Shown: positions 19,499 through 28,310, counted from the stretch's first letter. The stretch is DNA of 64,000 bases from Shumkonia mesophila (GCF_026163695.1 NZ_JAOTID010000002.1:89511-153510); one strand, 5' to 3'. Made by a program: numbers and translations. Notes: generated by a model not told the origin, from the letters alone.

Positions 19499-20746
19499 AT
19501 GATGGAACAGGAATTTCACCGAATCCGACGGCTGCCCCCTTATGTTTTCGCCCAGGTCGACGCGATGAAGGCCCGCGCCCGAGCTGCCGGCGACGACATC
19601 ATCGACTTTGGCATGGGCAACCCGGATTCGCCGACCCCTGCCCATATCGTCGAGAAACTGGTCGAGGCGGTTCAGGACCCGCGTACCCATCGCTATTCCT
19701 CGTCGCGGGGAATTCCCGGCCTGCGCAAGGCCCATGCCGCCTACTACGAGCGGCGCTTCAACGTCAGCGTCGATCCCGAGACCGAAGTCGTCGTCACCAT
19801 CGGCTCGAAGGAGGGGCTGGCCAATCTGTCGTCGGCGATCACCACGCCCGGCGACGTCATCCTGGTGCCCAACCCCAGCTATCCGATCCATCAGTTCGGC
19901 TTCATCATCGCCGGCGCCGCCGCCCGCAACATCCCGGTCGAGCCGGGGCCGGAGTTCATGGCGGCGCTGGAGCGCGCGGTGCAGCACAGCGTGCCGAAGC
20001 CGACGGCCCTGGTGCTCAACTATCCCAACAACCCGACGGCCTATCTGGCCGACCTCGACTTCTATGGCCAGGTCGTCGACTTCTGCCGGTTCCACGGCAT
20101 CTACATCCTGTCGGACCTGGCCTACGCGGAAATCTACTTCGACGTTCCGCCGCCGCCGTCCATCCTGCAGATCCCCGGGGCCAGGGAAATCGCGGTCGAG
20201 TTCACCTCGATGAGCAAGACCTATTCCATGCCGGGTTGGCGGATCGGCTTCGCCACCGGCAACAAGCGGCTGGTCGCGGCGCTGGCCCGCAACAAGTCGT
20301 ATCTCGACTACGGCGCCTTCACGCCGATTCAGGTGGCGGCTGCTGCTGCGCTCAACGGGCCGCAGGACTGCGTGGCCGAGATCCGCCAGCGCTACAAGGA
20401 GCGCCGCGATGTGCTGATCGGCGGGCTGGCCTCGGCCGGCTGGGAAATTCCGACGCCGCCCGCCACCATGTTCGCCTGGGCGCCCATCCCGCCGGCCTTC
20501 AAGCACATGGGGTCGCTGGAATTCGCCAAGCTGCTGCTGCGCGAGGCCAAGGTGGCGGTGGCCCCGGGCGTCGGCTTCGGCGAGCAAGGCGACGATCACG
20601 TCCGCCTGGCCGTGGTCGAGAACCGCCAGCGAACCCGCCAGGCGATCCGCAGCATCAAGGCGTTCTTCGCCCGCTACGACGAGGCGATGGACGATACCTG
20701 GAAAAAGAACAGCTTTCAGCCGGCAAGGACGGAACAGAAATGGTGA
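19499..20746 (+). CDS. Class I/II PLP aminotransferase (AlaC / LL-DAP aminotransferase-like)
   Basis: About 415 residues. It begins FHRIRRLPPYVFAQVDAMKA and contains DFGMGNPDSPTP, the aspartate region YPNNPTAYLA, SDLAYAEIYFD, and PLP-lysine motif SMSKTYSMPGWRIGF. This sequence type is often annotated as LL-diaminopimelate aminotransferase, but in Alphaproteobacteria it usually behaves like an alanine or aspartate transaminase. It is followed by hom with a 7-base overlap, which puts it in aspartate-family amino-acid synthesis. The start is uncertain among ATGs at 19493, 19499 and 19502; no strong ribosome site separates them. Confidence 0.88.
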   Translation: MMEQEFHRIRRLPPYVFAQVDAMKARARAAGDDIIDFGMGNPDSPTPAHIVEKLVEAVQDPRTHRYSSSRGIPGLRKAHAAYYERRFNVSVDPETEVVVTIGSKEGLANLSSAITTPGDVILVPNPSYPIHQFGFIIAGAAARNIPVEPGPEFMAALERAVQHSVPKPTALVLNYPNNPTAYLADLDFYGQVVDFCRFHGIYILSDLAYAEIYFDVPPPPSILQIPGAREIAVEFTSMSKTYSMPGWRIGFATGNKRLVAALARNKSYLDYGAFTPIQVAAAAALNGPQDCVAEIRQRYKERRDVLIGGLASAGWEIPTPPATMFAWAPIPPAFKHMGSLEFAKLLLREAKVAVAPGVGFGEQGDDHVRLAVVENRQRTRQAIRSIKAFFARYDEAMDDTWKKNSFQPARTEQKW

Positions 20747-22062
20747 AATCGAAGGACGCTCCGCTGAAAGTCGCGGTGGCCGGCCTGGGAACGATCGGCG
20801 GTGGCACGCTCAAGCTTCTGCGCGACAACGGCGATCTTTTGAAGCAGCGGTGCGGGCGCGAGTTTCAGGTGGTCGGCATCTGCGACCTGCGCAAGGATCG
20901 GGCGGCCGAGTGGCCGCAGCATCCGTGGTATGACGACGCGCTGGCCATGGTCCGGGAGTCGGGGGCCGACGCCATCGTCGAACTGATCGGCGGCGCCGAC
21001 GGCATCGCCAAGAAGCTGACCGAGCAGGCGATCGCCGCCGGCAAGAGCGTGGTGACCGCCAACAAGGCGATGATCGCCCATCACGGCACCGCCCTGGTCA
21101 AGGCCGCCGAGGCGGCCGGCGTGACGCTGGCCTTCGAGGCGGCGGTGGCCGGCGGCATCCCGATCAACAAGGCGCTGCGCGAGGGCTTGGTCGGCAACAG
21201 GATCAGCCGCGTCTATGGCATCCTCAACGGCACCTGCAACTACATCCTGACCGCCATGCGCGAGAGCGGGCGCGAGTTCAACGACGTCCTGGCCGAGGCT
21301 CAGAAGCTGGGCTACGCCGAGGCCGATCCGTCGTTCGACGTCGACGGCATCGACACCGCGCACAAGCTGTCCATCCTGACCAGCCTCGCCTTCGGCTGCG
21401 AGATCAACTTCAAGGCCGTCCATATCGAGGGCATCCGCCACGTCACGGCCATGGACATCCAGTTCGCCGACGAACTGCGCTATCGCATCAAGCTTCTGGG
21501 TATCGCGAGGCGCACCGACGAGGGTATCGAGCAGCGGGTCCATCCCTGCATGGTGCCGATCACCAGCCCGATCGCCCACGTCGACGGCGTGTTCAACGCG
21601 GTCATGGTCGACGGCGATTTCGTCGACACCACCATGTACGAGGGGCGCGGCGCCGGCGAGCGGCCGACCGCGTCCGCGGTGGTCGCCGACCTGGTCGACA
21701 TCGCGCGCGGCAACCGGGCGCCGTCGCTGGGCGTGCCGGCCGCGGCGCTGGAACCGCTCAAGGGATCGTCCATGGGGCGCCACCGGGGCCGCTATTACAT
21801 CCGTTTGATGGTGGTGGACCGGCCGGGCGTCTTCGCCGACATCGCCGCCACGCTGCGCGACTGCGAAGTGTCGATGGAAGCGGTCCTGCAGAAGGGGCGC
21901 TCGCCGGGCGAGCCGGTGCCGGTGGTGCTGACCACGCATGAAACCAGCGAAGCCTCGATGGTGAAGGCGCTGGAGCGCATCGTGACGCTCGACACGGTGA
22001 TCGAGCCGCCGCGCATGATCCGCGTACAATCGTTCGCCTCGCCCGCCGGTGCCACGGACTGA
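20740..22062 (+). CDS. hom: Homoserine dehydrogenase
   Basis: A 440-residue NAD(P)-dependent enzyme converting aspartate semialdehyde to homoserine for threonine and methionine. The N-terminal Rossmann motif is VAVAGLGTIGGG. VVTANKAMIA and AFEAAVAGGIPINKALREGL...ILNGTCNYILT are family signatures, and GYAEADPSFDVDGIDTAHKL holds catalytic residues. A C-terminal ACT domain (about 355-430, YIRLMVVDRPGVFADIA) implies threonine feedback inhibition. It overlaps the aminotransferase by 7 bases and precedes glpX by 27. Confidence 0.96.
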   Translation: MVKSKDAPLKVAVAGLGTIGGGTLKLLRDNGDLLKQRCGREFQVVGICDLRKDRAAEWPQHPWYDDALAMVRESGADAIVELIGGADGIAKKLTEQAIAAGKSVVTANKAMIAHHGTALVKAAEAAGVTLAFEAAVAGGIPINKALREGLVGNRISRVYGILNGTCNYILTAMRESGREFNDVLAEAQKLGYAEADPSFDVDGIDTAHKLSILTSLAFGCEINFKAVHIEGIRHVTAMDIQFADELRYRIKLLGIARRTDEGIEQRVHPCMVPITSPIAHVDGVFNAVMVDGDFVDTTMYEGRGAGERPTASAVVADLVDIARGNRAPSLGVPAAALEPLKGSSMGRHRGRYYIRLMVVDRPGVFADIAATLRDCEVSMEAVLQKGRSPGEPVPVVLTTHETSEASMVKALERIVTLDTVIEPPRMIRVQSFASPAGATD

Positions 22063-22089
22063 CCCGGCGGCGCCGGAAGGAGACAAGCC

Positions 22090-23079
22090 ATGAGCCAAGA
22101 AACGGTGGTCACCCGTAACCTCGCCATGGAGGCCGTGCGGGTGACCGAGGTGGCGGCGGTGGCCGCGTCCCGGTTCCTCGGACGGGGCGACGAGCGGGCC
22201 ACCGACCGGGCCGCCGTCGAGGCCATGCACCGGGCGCTGAAGGGTCTGGAGGTCGATGGCGTCATCCGCATCGGCGAGGGGACCCAGGAAGAGACGCCGA
22301 TGCTCTATGTCGGCGAGAAGACGGGCTCCGGCACCGGCCCCAAGGTGGACGTGGCGCTGATGCCGCTCGAGGGTCCGACCATCGTCGCCAAGGGCGAACC
22401 CAACGGCCTTTCGGTCATCGCCATCGCCGAAGACGGCGGTTTCCTGACGGTGCCGGACATCTATATGGACAAGATCGCGGTCGGTGGCGGCCTGCCGGCC
22501 GATCTCGTCACCCTCGACGCCGAGCCGGCGGCCAATCTCAAGGAACTGGCCAAGGCCAAGGGGGTGGCGGCCGGCGACCTGGTCGTCTGCATCCTCGACC
22601 GGCCGCGCCATCGCGAGCTGATCGCCAAGGTCCGCGAAGCCGGCGCCCGCATCATGCTGATCGCCGACGGCGACGTTGCCGGCGTGGTGGCCACGGTGTG
22701 GCCGGAATCCGGGATCGACATCTACATGGGCAGCGGCGGCGCCCGCGAGGGCGTGCTGGCGGCCGCCGCCCTGGCCTGCGCCGGCGGCCAGATGCAGGGC
22801 CGGCTGATCGCGCGCAACGACGACGAGAAGCGCAAGGCGGCGGATTTCACCGCCGGCAATCCGGGCCGCATCTATAAGGTGGCCGACATGGTGGGAAGCG
22901 AGGTCACCTTCGCCGCCACCGGCGTCACCGACGGGGTCATCCTCGGTGGCGTCAAGCGTCGCTACGGGGTGGCGGTCACCCATTCCCTGGTCATGCGCTC
23001 GCGCAGCGGAACGCTGCACTTCGTCGAGGCCTACCACGATTTCGCCAAGGGGGCGAACGCCGCCCGCTTGGATTCCTGA
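22090..23079 (+). CDS. glpX: Class II fructose-1,6-bisphosphatase
   Basis: A 329-residue GlpX-type phosphatase. Signatures are DRAAVEAMHRAL, IGEGTQEETPMLYVGE with metal-binding acidic residues, DVALMPLEGPT, DIYMDKIAVG and GSGGAREGVLAAAAL. It hydrolyses fructose-1,6-bisphosphate in gluconeogenesis or the Calvin cycle. It sits in a run with hom and recJ, with a good AAGGAG ribosome site. A PPi-type phosphofructokinase is encoded 2 kb away on the other strand. Confidence 0.95.
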   Translation: MSQETVVTRNLAMEAVRVTEVAAVAASRFLGRGDERATDRAAVEAMHRALKGLEVDGVIRIGEGTQEETPMLYVGEKTGSGTGPKVDVALMPLEGPTIVAKGEPNGLSVIAIAEDGGFLTVPDIYMDKIAVGGGLPADLVTLDAEPAANLKELAKAKGVAAGDLVVCILDRPRHRELIAKVREAGARIMLIADGDVAGVVATVWPESGIDIYMGSGGAREGVLAAAALACAGGQMQGRLIARNDDEKRKAADFTAGNPGRIYKVADMVGSEVTFAATGVTDGVILGGVKRRYGVAVTHSLVMRSRSGTLHFVEAYHDFAKGANAARLDS

Positions 23080-23086
23080 CCGGCCC

Positions 23087-24895
23087 ATGGCGGCGCCCAC
23101 CGCATGTCGCGACACGCCGCAGGCGGCCTGCTTTCTGGGGGTTGAACGGTCGCTGACCGGCCGCCGTTGGCATCTTCGGGCGCTGGACGAACGGGTGGCG
23201 ATGGCGCTTTCCCAGCGTCACGCCTTGCCCGAGGTGGTCGGACGCGTGCTGGCGGCCCGCGGCGTCGGCCTGGACGACGCCGAAACCTTCCTGGAACCGA
23301 CCCTGCGCCGGCTGTTGCCCGACCCCAGCCATCTGCGCGACCTCGACGTCGCCACCGAGCGGCTGGCCAGCGCCGTCATGCAGGGCGAACGCATCGCCAT
23401 TTTCGGCGACTACGACGTCGACGGTTCGACCTCGGCGGCGCTGCTCGCCCGCTACCTGCGCGCCGTCGGCAGCCAGGGGCGCATCTACATCCCCGATCGC
23501 CTGACCGAAGGCTATGGCCCCAATACCGAGGCGCTGTTGGCGCTGGGTCGCGAGGGTGTTTCCCTGATCGTCACCGTCGATTGCGGCACCACCGCCTACG
23601 AACCGCTGAAGGCGGCGGCGGCGGCGGGGCTCGAGGTCATCGTCGCCGACCACCACGAGGCCGAGGCGGCGCTGCCGGCGGCGGTGGCGGTGGTCAATCC
23701 CAACCGGCTGGACGACGCAAGCCCGCACGGCCACATGGCGGCGGTGGGGGTGACCTTCCTTCTGATCGTCGGGCTCAACCGCACGCTGCGCGGCGCCGGC
23801 TGGTTCGCGGCGCGGCCGGAGCCGGACCTGCGCCAGTGGCTCGACCTGGTGGCGCTGGGCACCATCTGCGACGTGGTGCCGCTGACCGGCGTCAACCGCG
23901 CCCTGGTGGTGGGCGGCCTGCAGGTGATGGCGGGCCGCGGCAATCCCGGCTTACGGGCCCTGGCCGACGTCGCCGGCGTCGACGAGCCGCCGGGCACCTA
24001 CCACGCCGGCTTCATCCTGGGCCCGCGCATCAACGCCGGCGGGCGCATCGGGCGCTCCGACCTTGGCGCCCGCCTGCTGGCCACCGACGATGCCCTGGAG
24101 GCGCGGGTCATCGCCGAACAGGTCGACGCCCTCAACCGCGAGCGCCAGGCGACCGAGGCGGCGGTGTTGGCGGCGGCGCTGGTCCAGGTCGAAGCCGACG
24201 GCCAGGCCGACGCCCCCGGCGCCGTCGTGCTGGCCTGGGGGCGGGGATGGCATCCCGGCGTCGTCGGCATCGTCGCCGGGCGGCTGGTCGAGCGGTTTCA
24301 CCGGCCGGCCTGCGTCGTTTCCGTGACGGACGAGGGGGCGACCGGGTCCGGGCGCTCGATCCCCGGGGTCGACCTCGGCGCCGCCGTCATCGCGGCGCGT
24401 CAGGCCGGGCTGCTGATCCGCGGCGGCGGCCACGCCATGGCGGCGGGATTTTCCACCGCCGTGGGCGGCCTGGAGCCGCTGCACGCCTTTCTGAACGAGC
24501 GTCTGGCCGCCGCCGTCGCCGAGGCGGCGTCCGCCAATGGCCTCAGGCTCGATGGCGCGGTGTCGCCGGGCGGGGCCACCCTCGAACTGGTGGCCGCCCT
24601 CCAGCGGGTGGCGCCGTTCGGCACCGGCAATCCCGAACCGCGCTTCGCGGTGCCGGCGGCCCGCCTCGCCCGGCCCCAGGTGGTCGGCGCCAACCACGTG
24701 AGCTTCACGCTGATCGGCGCCGACGGGGGCCGCCTGCGCGCCGTCGCCTTCCGGGCCATGGACTGCCCCCTGGGGCCGGCCCTGCTGGCCCATGACGGGG
24801 CGCCCTTTCACGTCGCCGGCAAGCTCCGGCTCAATGTCTGGAAGGGTGTCGAATCGGTGCAGATGATCGTCGACGACGCGGCCCCCGCCTGGTAG
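23087..24895 (+). CDS. recJ: Single-stranded-DNA-specific 5'-3' exonuclease RecJ
   Basis: A 602-residue DHH-family exonuclease used in recombination and mismatch repair. The DHH domain has FGDYDVDGSTSAALLARYL, VTVDCGTT, and VADHHEAEAALP (the DHH motif). The DHHA1 part has GRSIPGVDLG and GGGHAMAAGFS. An OB-fold C-terminal domain follows. The start at 23087, 7 bases after glpX, gives the family N-terminus (LGVERSLTGRRW); longer in-frame extensions run into glpX and are not used. Confidence 0.95.
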   Translation: MAAPTACRDTPQAACFLGVERSLTGRRWHLRALDERVAMALSQRHALPEVVGRVLAARGVGLDDAETFLEPTLRRLLPDPSHLRDLDVATERLASAVMQGERIAIFGDYDVDGSTSAALLARYLRAVGSQGRIYIPDRLTEGYGPNTEALLALGREGVSLIVTVDCGTTAYEPLKAAAAAGLEVIVADHHEAEAALPAAVAVVNPNRLDDASPHGHMAAVGVTFLLIVGLNRTLRGAGWFAARPEPDLRQWLDLVALGTICDVVPLTGVNRALVVGGLQVMAGRGNPGLRALADVAGVDEPPGTYHAGFILGPRINAGGRIGRSDLGARLLATDDALEARVIAEQVDALNRERQATEAAVLAAALVQVEADGQADAPGAVVLAWGRGWHPGVVGIVAGRLVERFHRPACVVSVTDEGATGSGRSIPGVDLGAAVIAARQAGLLIRGGGHAMAAGFSTAVGGLEPLHAFLNERLAAAVAEAASANGLRLDGAVSPGGATLELVAALQRVAPFGTGNPEPRFAVPAARLARPQVVGANHVSFTLIGADGGRLRAVAFRAMDCPLGPALLAHDGAPFHVAGKLRLNVWKGVESVQMIVDDAAPAW

Positions 24896-24934
24896 GGCGA
24901 AGGCCGTGCGTCATGGGCATCGACGAAGCGGCGG

Positions 24935-26167
24935 TCAGTCCGGCCGTTGTCTGTTGCCGTTGAGGATCTTGGGGACCGGATTGGCGCGCAGCCGAAAGGC
25001 GTCGGGCATACCTTTGCCCAGCAGCGGCCGCAGATAGAACACGAAATCGTTGGTCACGTTGTTGCCGGCCGCGTTGATGAAGGAATCCGGCATGGTGGCC
25101 GTCTTGCCGGCGACGTCGGGAAGGTGGCTCAGGCGGTAGTCCACCGAGTAATAGCCGGTGCGGTGAATGGTGACCGAACCGTCGCGGTCGCCCCAGTGGG
25201 CGTATTGCACGGCCTTCTCGCCGACCTCGCGGGCCTCGCGCTGGTCGACGTCGGACACGCAGCCCAGGAACGAGCGCTGCAGATAGCCGAAGGTGTCGCC
25301 GCGCACCCGCTTGATGTTGGTGTGTTTCTTGACGATGTCGGACAGCCGGTCGGCCAGGGCGCCGGTGCCGGAAAGCTGGACGTTGCCGTGGGCGTCGCGT
25401 TCGACCTTGTCGACCAGCTTGGAGATGATCGGCGTTCCGCTGCCGTCGTGGATGCCTTCGGCGACGGCGATGATGCAGCGCCCGTACTTGTCGTAGCAGT
25501 CCTTTATGTCGGAAACGAACTTGTCGACGACGAACGGGCGCTCCGGCATGTAAATCAGGTGGGGGCCGTCGTCCTCGAACTTGCGGCCCAACGCCGAGGC
25601 GGCGGTGAGGTATCCGGCATGGCGCCCCATCACCACCGCGATGTAGACGCCGGGCAGCGCCCGGTTGTCGGCATTCACCCCGGCGAAGGCCAGCGCCACG
25701 AAACGGGCCGCCGACGGATAACCGGGCGTGTGGTCGTTGACCGCCAGGTCGTTGTCGACGGTCTTGGGGATGTGGATGCAGCGCAGCGGATAGCTGTTCT
25801 TCTGGGCCTGCTCGCTGACGATGCGCAAGGTGTCCGACGAATCGTTGCCGCCGATATAGAAGAAGGTCTCGATGCCGTGGGCCTTCAAGACCTTGAAGAT
25901 CTCCTGACAGTACTTGAGGTCGGGCTTGTCGCGGGTCGAGCCCAGCGCCGAGCACGGCGTCTCGGCGACCAGTTCCAGGTTGTGCGCGGTCTCCTGGGTG
26001 AGGTCGAGGAACTGCTCGTCGACAATGCCGCGCACGCCGTAGTGGGCGCCATAGACCCGTTCCACCGCCGCGAACTTGCGCGATTCGATGACGGCGCCGA
26101 CCATGGACTCGTTGATCACGGCGGTCGGGCCACCGCCTTGTGCGACCAGGACCTTCCCCTTCAGCAT
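24935..26167 (-). CDS. 6-phosphofructokinase, pyrophosphate-dependent type
   Basis: A 410-residue PfkA-family enzyme. Near the N-terminus is VAQGGGPTAVIN; substrate/phosphoryl-donor motifs are FFYIGGNDSSDT and HIPKTVDND. Lys in PKT(V/I)DND, instead of the Gly of PGTIDND, marks PPi-dependent enzymes, so this probably runs the reversible fructose-6-phosphate/PPi reaction. MGRHAGYLTA and RGDTFGYLQRSF complete the fold. ATG at 26167 is the natural N-terminus (MLKGKVLVAQGG); an upstream in-frame extension has no homology. No ATP-dependent phosphofructokinase is in the window. Confidence 0.88.
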   Translation of the reverse strand: MLKGKVLVAQGGGPTAVINESMVGAVIESRKFAAVERVYGAHYGVRGIVDEQFLDLTQETAHNLELVAETPCSALGSTRDKPDLKYCQEIFKVLKAHGIETFFYIGGNDSSDTLRIVSEQAQKNSYPLRCIHIPKTVDNDLAVNDHTPGYPSAARFVALAFAGVNADNRALPGVYIAVVMGRHAGYLTAASALGRKFEDDGPHLIYMPERPFVVDKFVSDIKDCYDKYGRCIIAVAEGIHDGSGTPIISKLVDKVERDAHGNVQLSGTGALADRLSDIVKKHTNIKRVRGDTFGYLQRSFLGCVSDVDQREAREVGEKAVQYAHWGDRDGSVTIHRTGYYSVDYRLSHLPDVAGKTATMPDSFINAAGNNVTNDFVFYLRPLLGKGMPDAFRLRANPVPKILNGNRQRPD

Positions 26168-26363
26168 GTGCGCGACCCTTCCCTGGCACGGTGATGAAAC
26201 GGAGCATACGCAACCGCCGCGGCAAGCCCCTGTCAACGGGGCGGCCGGGGGGCGGGGGGATATTATGGGTATCGTCCGGTTCTGCAAAGACACATTATTA
26301 CTCGCATCGGCCCCTTTTCCCGGAAACCGGGCTGAATGCCGCAATGTGGAAAAACACGGAGGC

Positions 26364-26390
26364 TTGATTTTCCCGGCGAGGCCGTATAGA
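26364..26390 (+). promoter_or_regulatory. Promoter of tRNA-Glu
   Basis: TTGATT (26364-26369) and TATAGA (26385-26390) are separated by 15 bases, a short spacer. The expected transcription start is about 10 bases upstream of the tRNA 5' end. Confidence 0.5.
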
Positions 26391-26407
26391 TGACACGCAC
26401 TCGGCCC

Positions 26408-26483
26408 GACCCCATCGTCTAGAGGCCTAGGACACCGCCCTTTCACGGCGGCGACGCGGGTTCGACTCCCGCTGGGGTCGCCA
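26408..26483 (+). tRNA. tRNA-Glu (anticodon TTC)
   Basis: A complete cloverleaf. The acceptor stem GACCCCA/TGGGGTC closes, the D-arm is present, and the anticodon stem CCGCC/GGCGG has loop CTTTCAC with anticodon TTC. The T-arm is GCGGG TTCGACT CCCGC. Discriminator G26480 is followed by a genomically encoded CCA (26481-26483). The accessory patch 26.5-28.3 kb begins right after it. Confidence 0.96.
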
Positions 26484-26683
26484 CTCTCTTATCCCGTGGA
26501 CCGCTGTGATTTGTCCCTCCGAAGGCTGACGCCAAGGGGATAGGTGGCAAAAATCGGAGAGGTTCGAACGACGGTTCGGGATCGCGCCGCGGTTGTTCCG
26601 CGACATGCACGCTGATTTCTAGCAACCGCCCTCAACGCTGGTCGTCCCAGCTTTCCTCGCCGGCATCCAAAGCTTCGATCCCT

Positions 26684-27418
26684 TTAAACTTTATCACGAT
26701 CAGGATCCGTCACCGCGTCGTCGTGCCAGATCCACCATTCGTACGGTGGGGTCTGGGGATAGCCCTTGGGTGAGTCCTCCCACGACTCTTGGCGACCAAG
26801 TGCAGTGATGTCGAGGTAGTTCCAGGTGTTCCCCATTTGCTCGTCGCCACGGCCGTTGACGAAGCCGGTGCGGAACACGCGGTCGCCGTCACGAATGAAC
26901 GCGTTCGTGCCATGCCATTCGTCCACACCGAAGTCGGCATCGAAATCGTCCGTCAGCGTGTACCAGGGGATATGTTCCCAGCCCATCTTTGCCTTCAGGT
27001 GCTGAAGGTCGTCTTGCGATCCGCGCGAGACGAAGGCGAGGCTGGTGTCGCGGGCGCCCAAATGTGCCGGGTGCGCAACCTGATCGGCGACCATGGAACA
27101 ACCGATACAGCCGCGCTCCGGCCAGCGCCCGACGCCGGGCTCCATGAAAGCGCGATAAACGATCAACTGTCGACGGCCATCGAATAAGTCGAGCAGACTC
27201 ACACGGGAATTTGGCCCATCAAAGGCATAATCCTTCTCGACCGCCAGCCAAGGCATCCGCCGGCGTGCGGCCGCCAGGGCGTCGCGAGCCCGCGAGTGCG
27301 CCTTCTCCTTCACGTGCAACTCCTCCCATGCGGCCTTCCACTCCTTAGCCGACACGACTGGCGGCGTCTGCATTCCGAACAGTTCGCTTCCTCGGCCATT
27401 CTCAGATGATGTGGTCAT
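26684..27418 (-). CDS. DUF899 thioredoxin-like protein
   Basis: A 244-residue DUF899 protein. The N-terminal part PPVVSAKEWKAAWEELHVKEK is the family signature, followed by RMPWLAVEKDYAF. The thioredoxin-like core has VYRAFMEPGVGRWPERGC with CIGC as a possible redox-active Cys pair. The C-terminus WEDSPKGYPQTPPYEWW is also diagnostic. Function is unknown. Length is normal and the frame is intact. The base composition is somewhat less GC-rich than the flanking core genes. The next upstream gene on this strand is a deleted relative of the same family. Confidence 0.85.
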   Translation of the reverse strand: MTTSSENGRGSELFGMQTPPVVSAKEWKAAWEELHVKEKAHSRARDALAAARRRMPWLAVEKDYAFDGPNSRVSLLDLFDGRRQLIVYRAFMEPGVGRWPERGCIGCSMVADQVAHPAHLGARDTSLAFVSRGSQDDLQHLKAKMGWEHIPWYTLTDDFDADFGVDEWHGTNAFIRDGDRVFRTGFVNGRGDEQMGNTWNYLDITALGRQESWEDSPKGYPQTPPYEWWIWHDDAVTDPDRDKV

Positions 27419-27468
27419 GGCTTCCGATCCTCTAGTTTAGGTGCGTTCGAGCTGAGATGTCGCGTGGA

Positions 27469-27726
27469 CTACTCGCTACTGCTCGTGTTACCGGAACAAC
27501 CTCTGCCGTTGTTCGTTCCTAAATCGTCTGAATACCCGGCCGTGAGGCGAGGCCACTGAGCCGTTGGACGTGTATCGGTGCTCATGCCTTCTTCGATTTG
27601 TGGCCAGCCCGAAGGCGAATCCTCCCACGACTGCTCCCGAATGCGGAACGCGTCCACGTCGTCCTGAAACGCGGCTCGATCAACGATCTTTGGAACTCCA
27701 AGATCACCTCTAGTTGGCTCCACCAT
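27469..27726 (-). pseudogene. Internally deleted DUF899 paralogue
   Basis: An 85-codon ORF with a good ribosome site (GGAGG, 5 bases before ATG). The first 30 residues (GVPKIVDRAAFQDDVDAFRIRE) match the start of DUF899 proteins. This jumps directly to SWEDSPSGWPQ, which belongs near the C-terminus of the same family (compare SWEDSPKGYPQ in the intact neighbour). About 150 codons of the core, including the Cys pair, are missing. The remaining tail is unrelated Ser/Thr/Gly-rich sequence. It overlaps the 3' end of the membrane-protein gene by 17 bases. It is either decayed or an expressed fragment. Confidence 0.6.
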
Positions 27727-28024
27727 AATTTCCTCCAATGGCTTCCTGTCGCACGATAGGTCGCGCGAGTTGTCGCGAGAGGGCGGAAGCGAGCTTCAGC
27801 CAGGGCGACAAGTGGAAAAAGCTCATAAGCAAGTACATCCAGGCCATGCCGCCGATGGGCAGAATGCCGGGTCCCGACGAGCACATCATGGCTTGCATGT
27901 CATTCGCCGAAAACCAGGCCATCAACGCGAAGGTTGGCGACGCTGCAAGGCCAAGCCAGCTTGCGGCATCGCGCGACGGCTGGGTATCGGCAGGGCGTTT
28001 TCTTGCTAGTATGAACATCGTCAT
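27710..28024 (-). CDS. Small membrane protein, DUF899-associated
   Basis: A 104-residue protein with two predicted membrane helices: AASWLGLAASPTFALMAWF (about 22-42) and GMAWMYLLMSFFHLSPWL (about 62-82). A short loop between them has two Cys/Met positions (MMCSSGPG). Proteins of this look occur next to DUF899 genes in Alphaproteobacteria; no function is known. The start at 28024 (MTMF) has an alternative two codons later; a longer upstream reading frame is not supported. It precedes the deleted DUF899 gene with a 17-base overlap, so the three genes were probably one operon. Confidence 0.6.
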   Translation of the reverse strand: MTMFILARKRPADTQPSRDAASWLGLAASPTFALMAWFSANDMQAMMCSSGPGILPIGGMAWMYLLMSFFHLSPWLKLASALSRQLARPIVRQEAIGGNYGGAN

Positions 28025-28131
28025 TTTCGAGCTTCCCGTTGAGCTTCGCCAATACCTTTCGGCGTTGAACCTGACAAAGATGTACGGCCGAACGGCAGGA
28101 GAACGTGAGTAACAAGTGTGACGGGAATTAA

Positions 28132-28246
28132 ATGGACTCTCTGATAACCGCCGCGGCGCGCGCTCGCGGCGGGCGATCCACTTGCAGCGCTCAAGAGCAT
28201 CGCATTGCACGACGACGCCCCGGCGCTTGCCTTGCTGGCGTTTTAA
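28132..28246 (+). pseudogene. Frameshifted 5' remnant of a small alphaproteobacterial gene
   Basis: ATG at 28132 opens MDSLITAAARA. The reading frame then shifts, and the second frame continues LAAGDPLAALKSIALHDDAP and ALALLAF before TAA at 28244. Joined, this resembles the N-terminus of a conserved alphaproteobacterial protein (a type annotated as a helix-turn-helix or tetratricopeptide-like regulator) whose start I recall as SLITAAARALAAGDPLxALKRVALRDDPPALAL. A single frameshift and loss of the rest explain the fragment. The family assignment is from memory of the motif and should be treated as tentative. Confidence 0.45.
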
Positions 28247-28267
28247 GGTTGCTCCGCCACAAAAGGG

Positions 28268-28310
28268 GCGGCGCCCATCGTCGTCCGTTGGGGACGCGAC
28301 GGGGCGCCGC
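28268..28310 (-). terminator. Intrinsic terminator of aceA
   Basis: GCGGCGCCC (28268-28276) pairs with GGGCGCCGC (28302-28310), with an inner TCGTCC/GGGACG stem. On the minus strand the hairpin is followed within four bases by TTTT. A second perfect 10-bp hairpin at 28314-28343 lies between it and the aceA stop. Confidence 0.75.

Noticed and set aside
26484-26683. tRNA-like or attachment-site sequence after tRNA-Glu (GAGGTTCGAAC)
   Set aside because: Only a T-loop-like motif is present; no cloverleaf and no clear copy of the tRNA 3' end were found.
27582-27884. A 100-codon minus-strand frame overlapping the DUF899 remnant
   Set aside because: It is out of frame with both the membrane protein and the DUF899 remnant, and shows no family motif.
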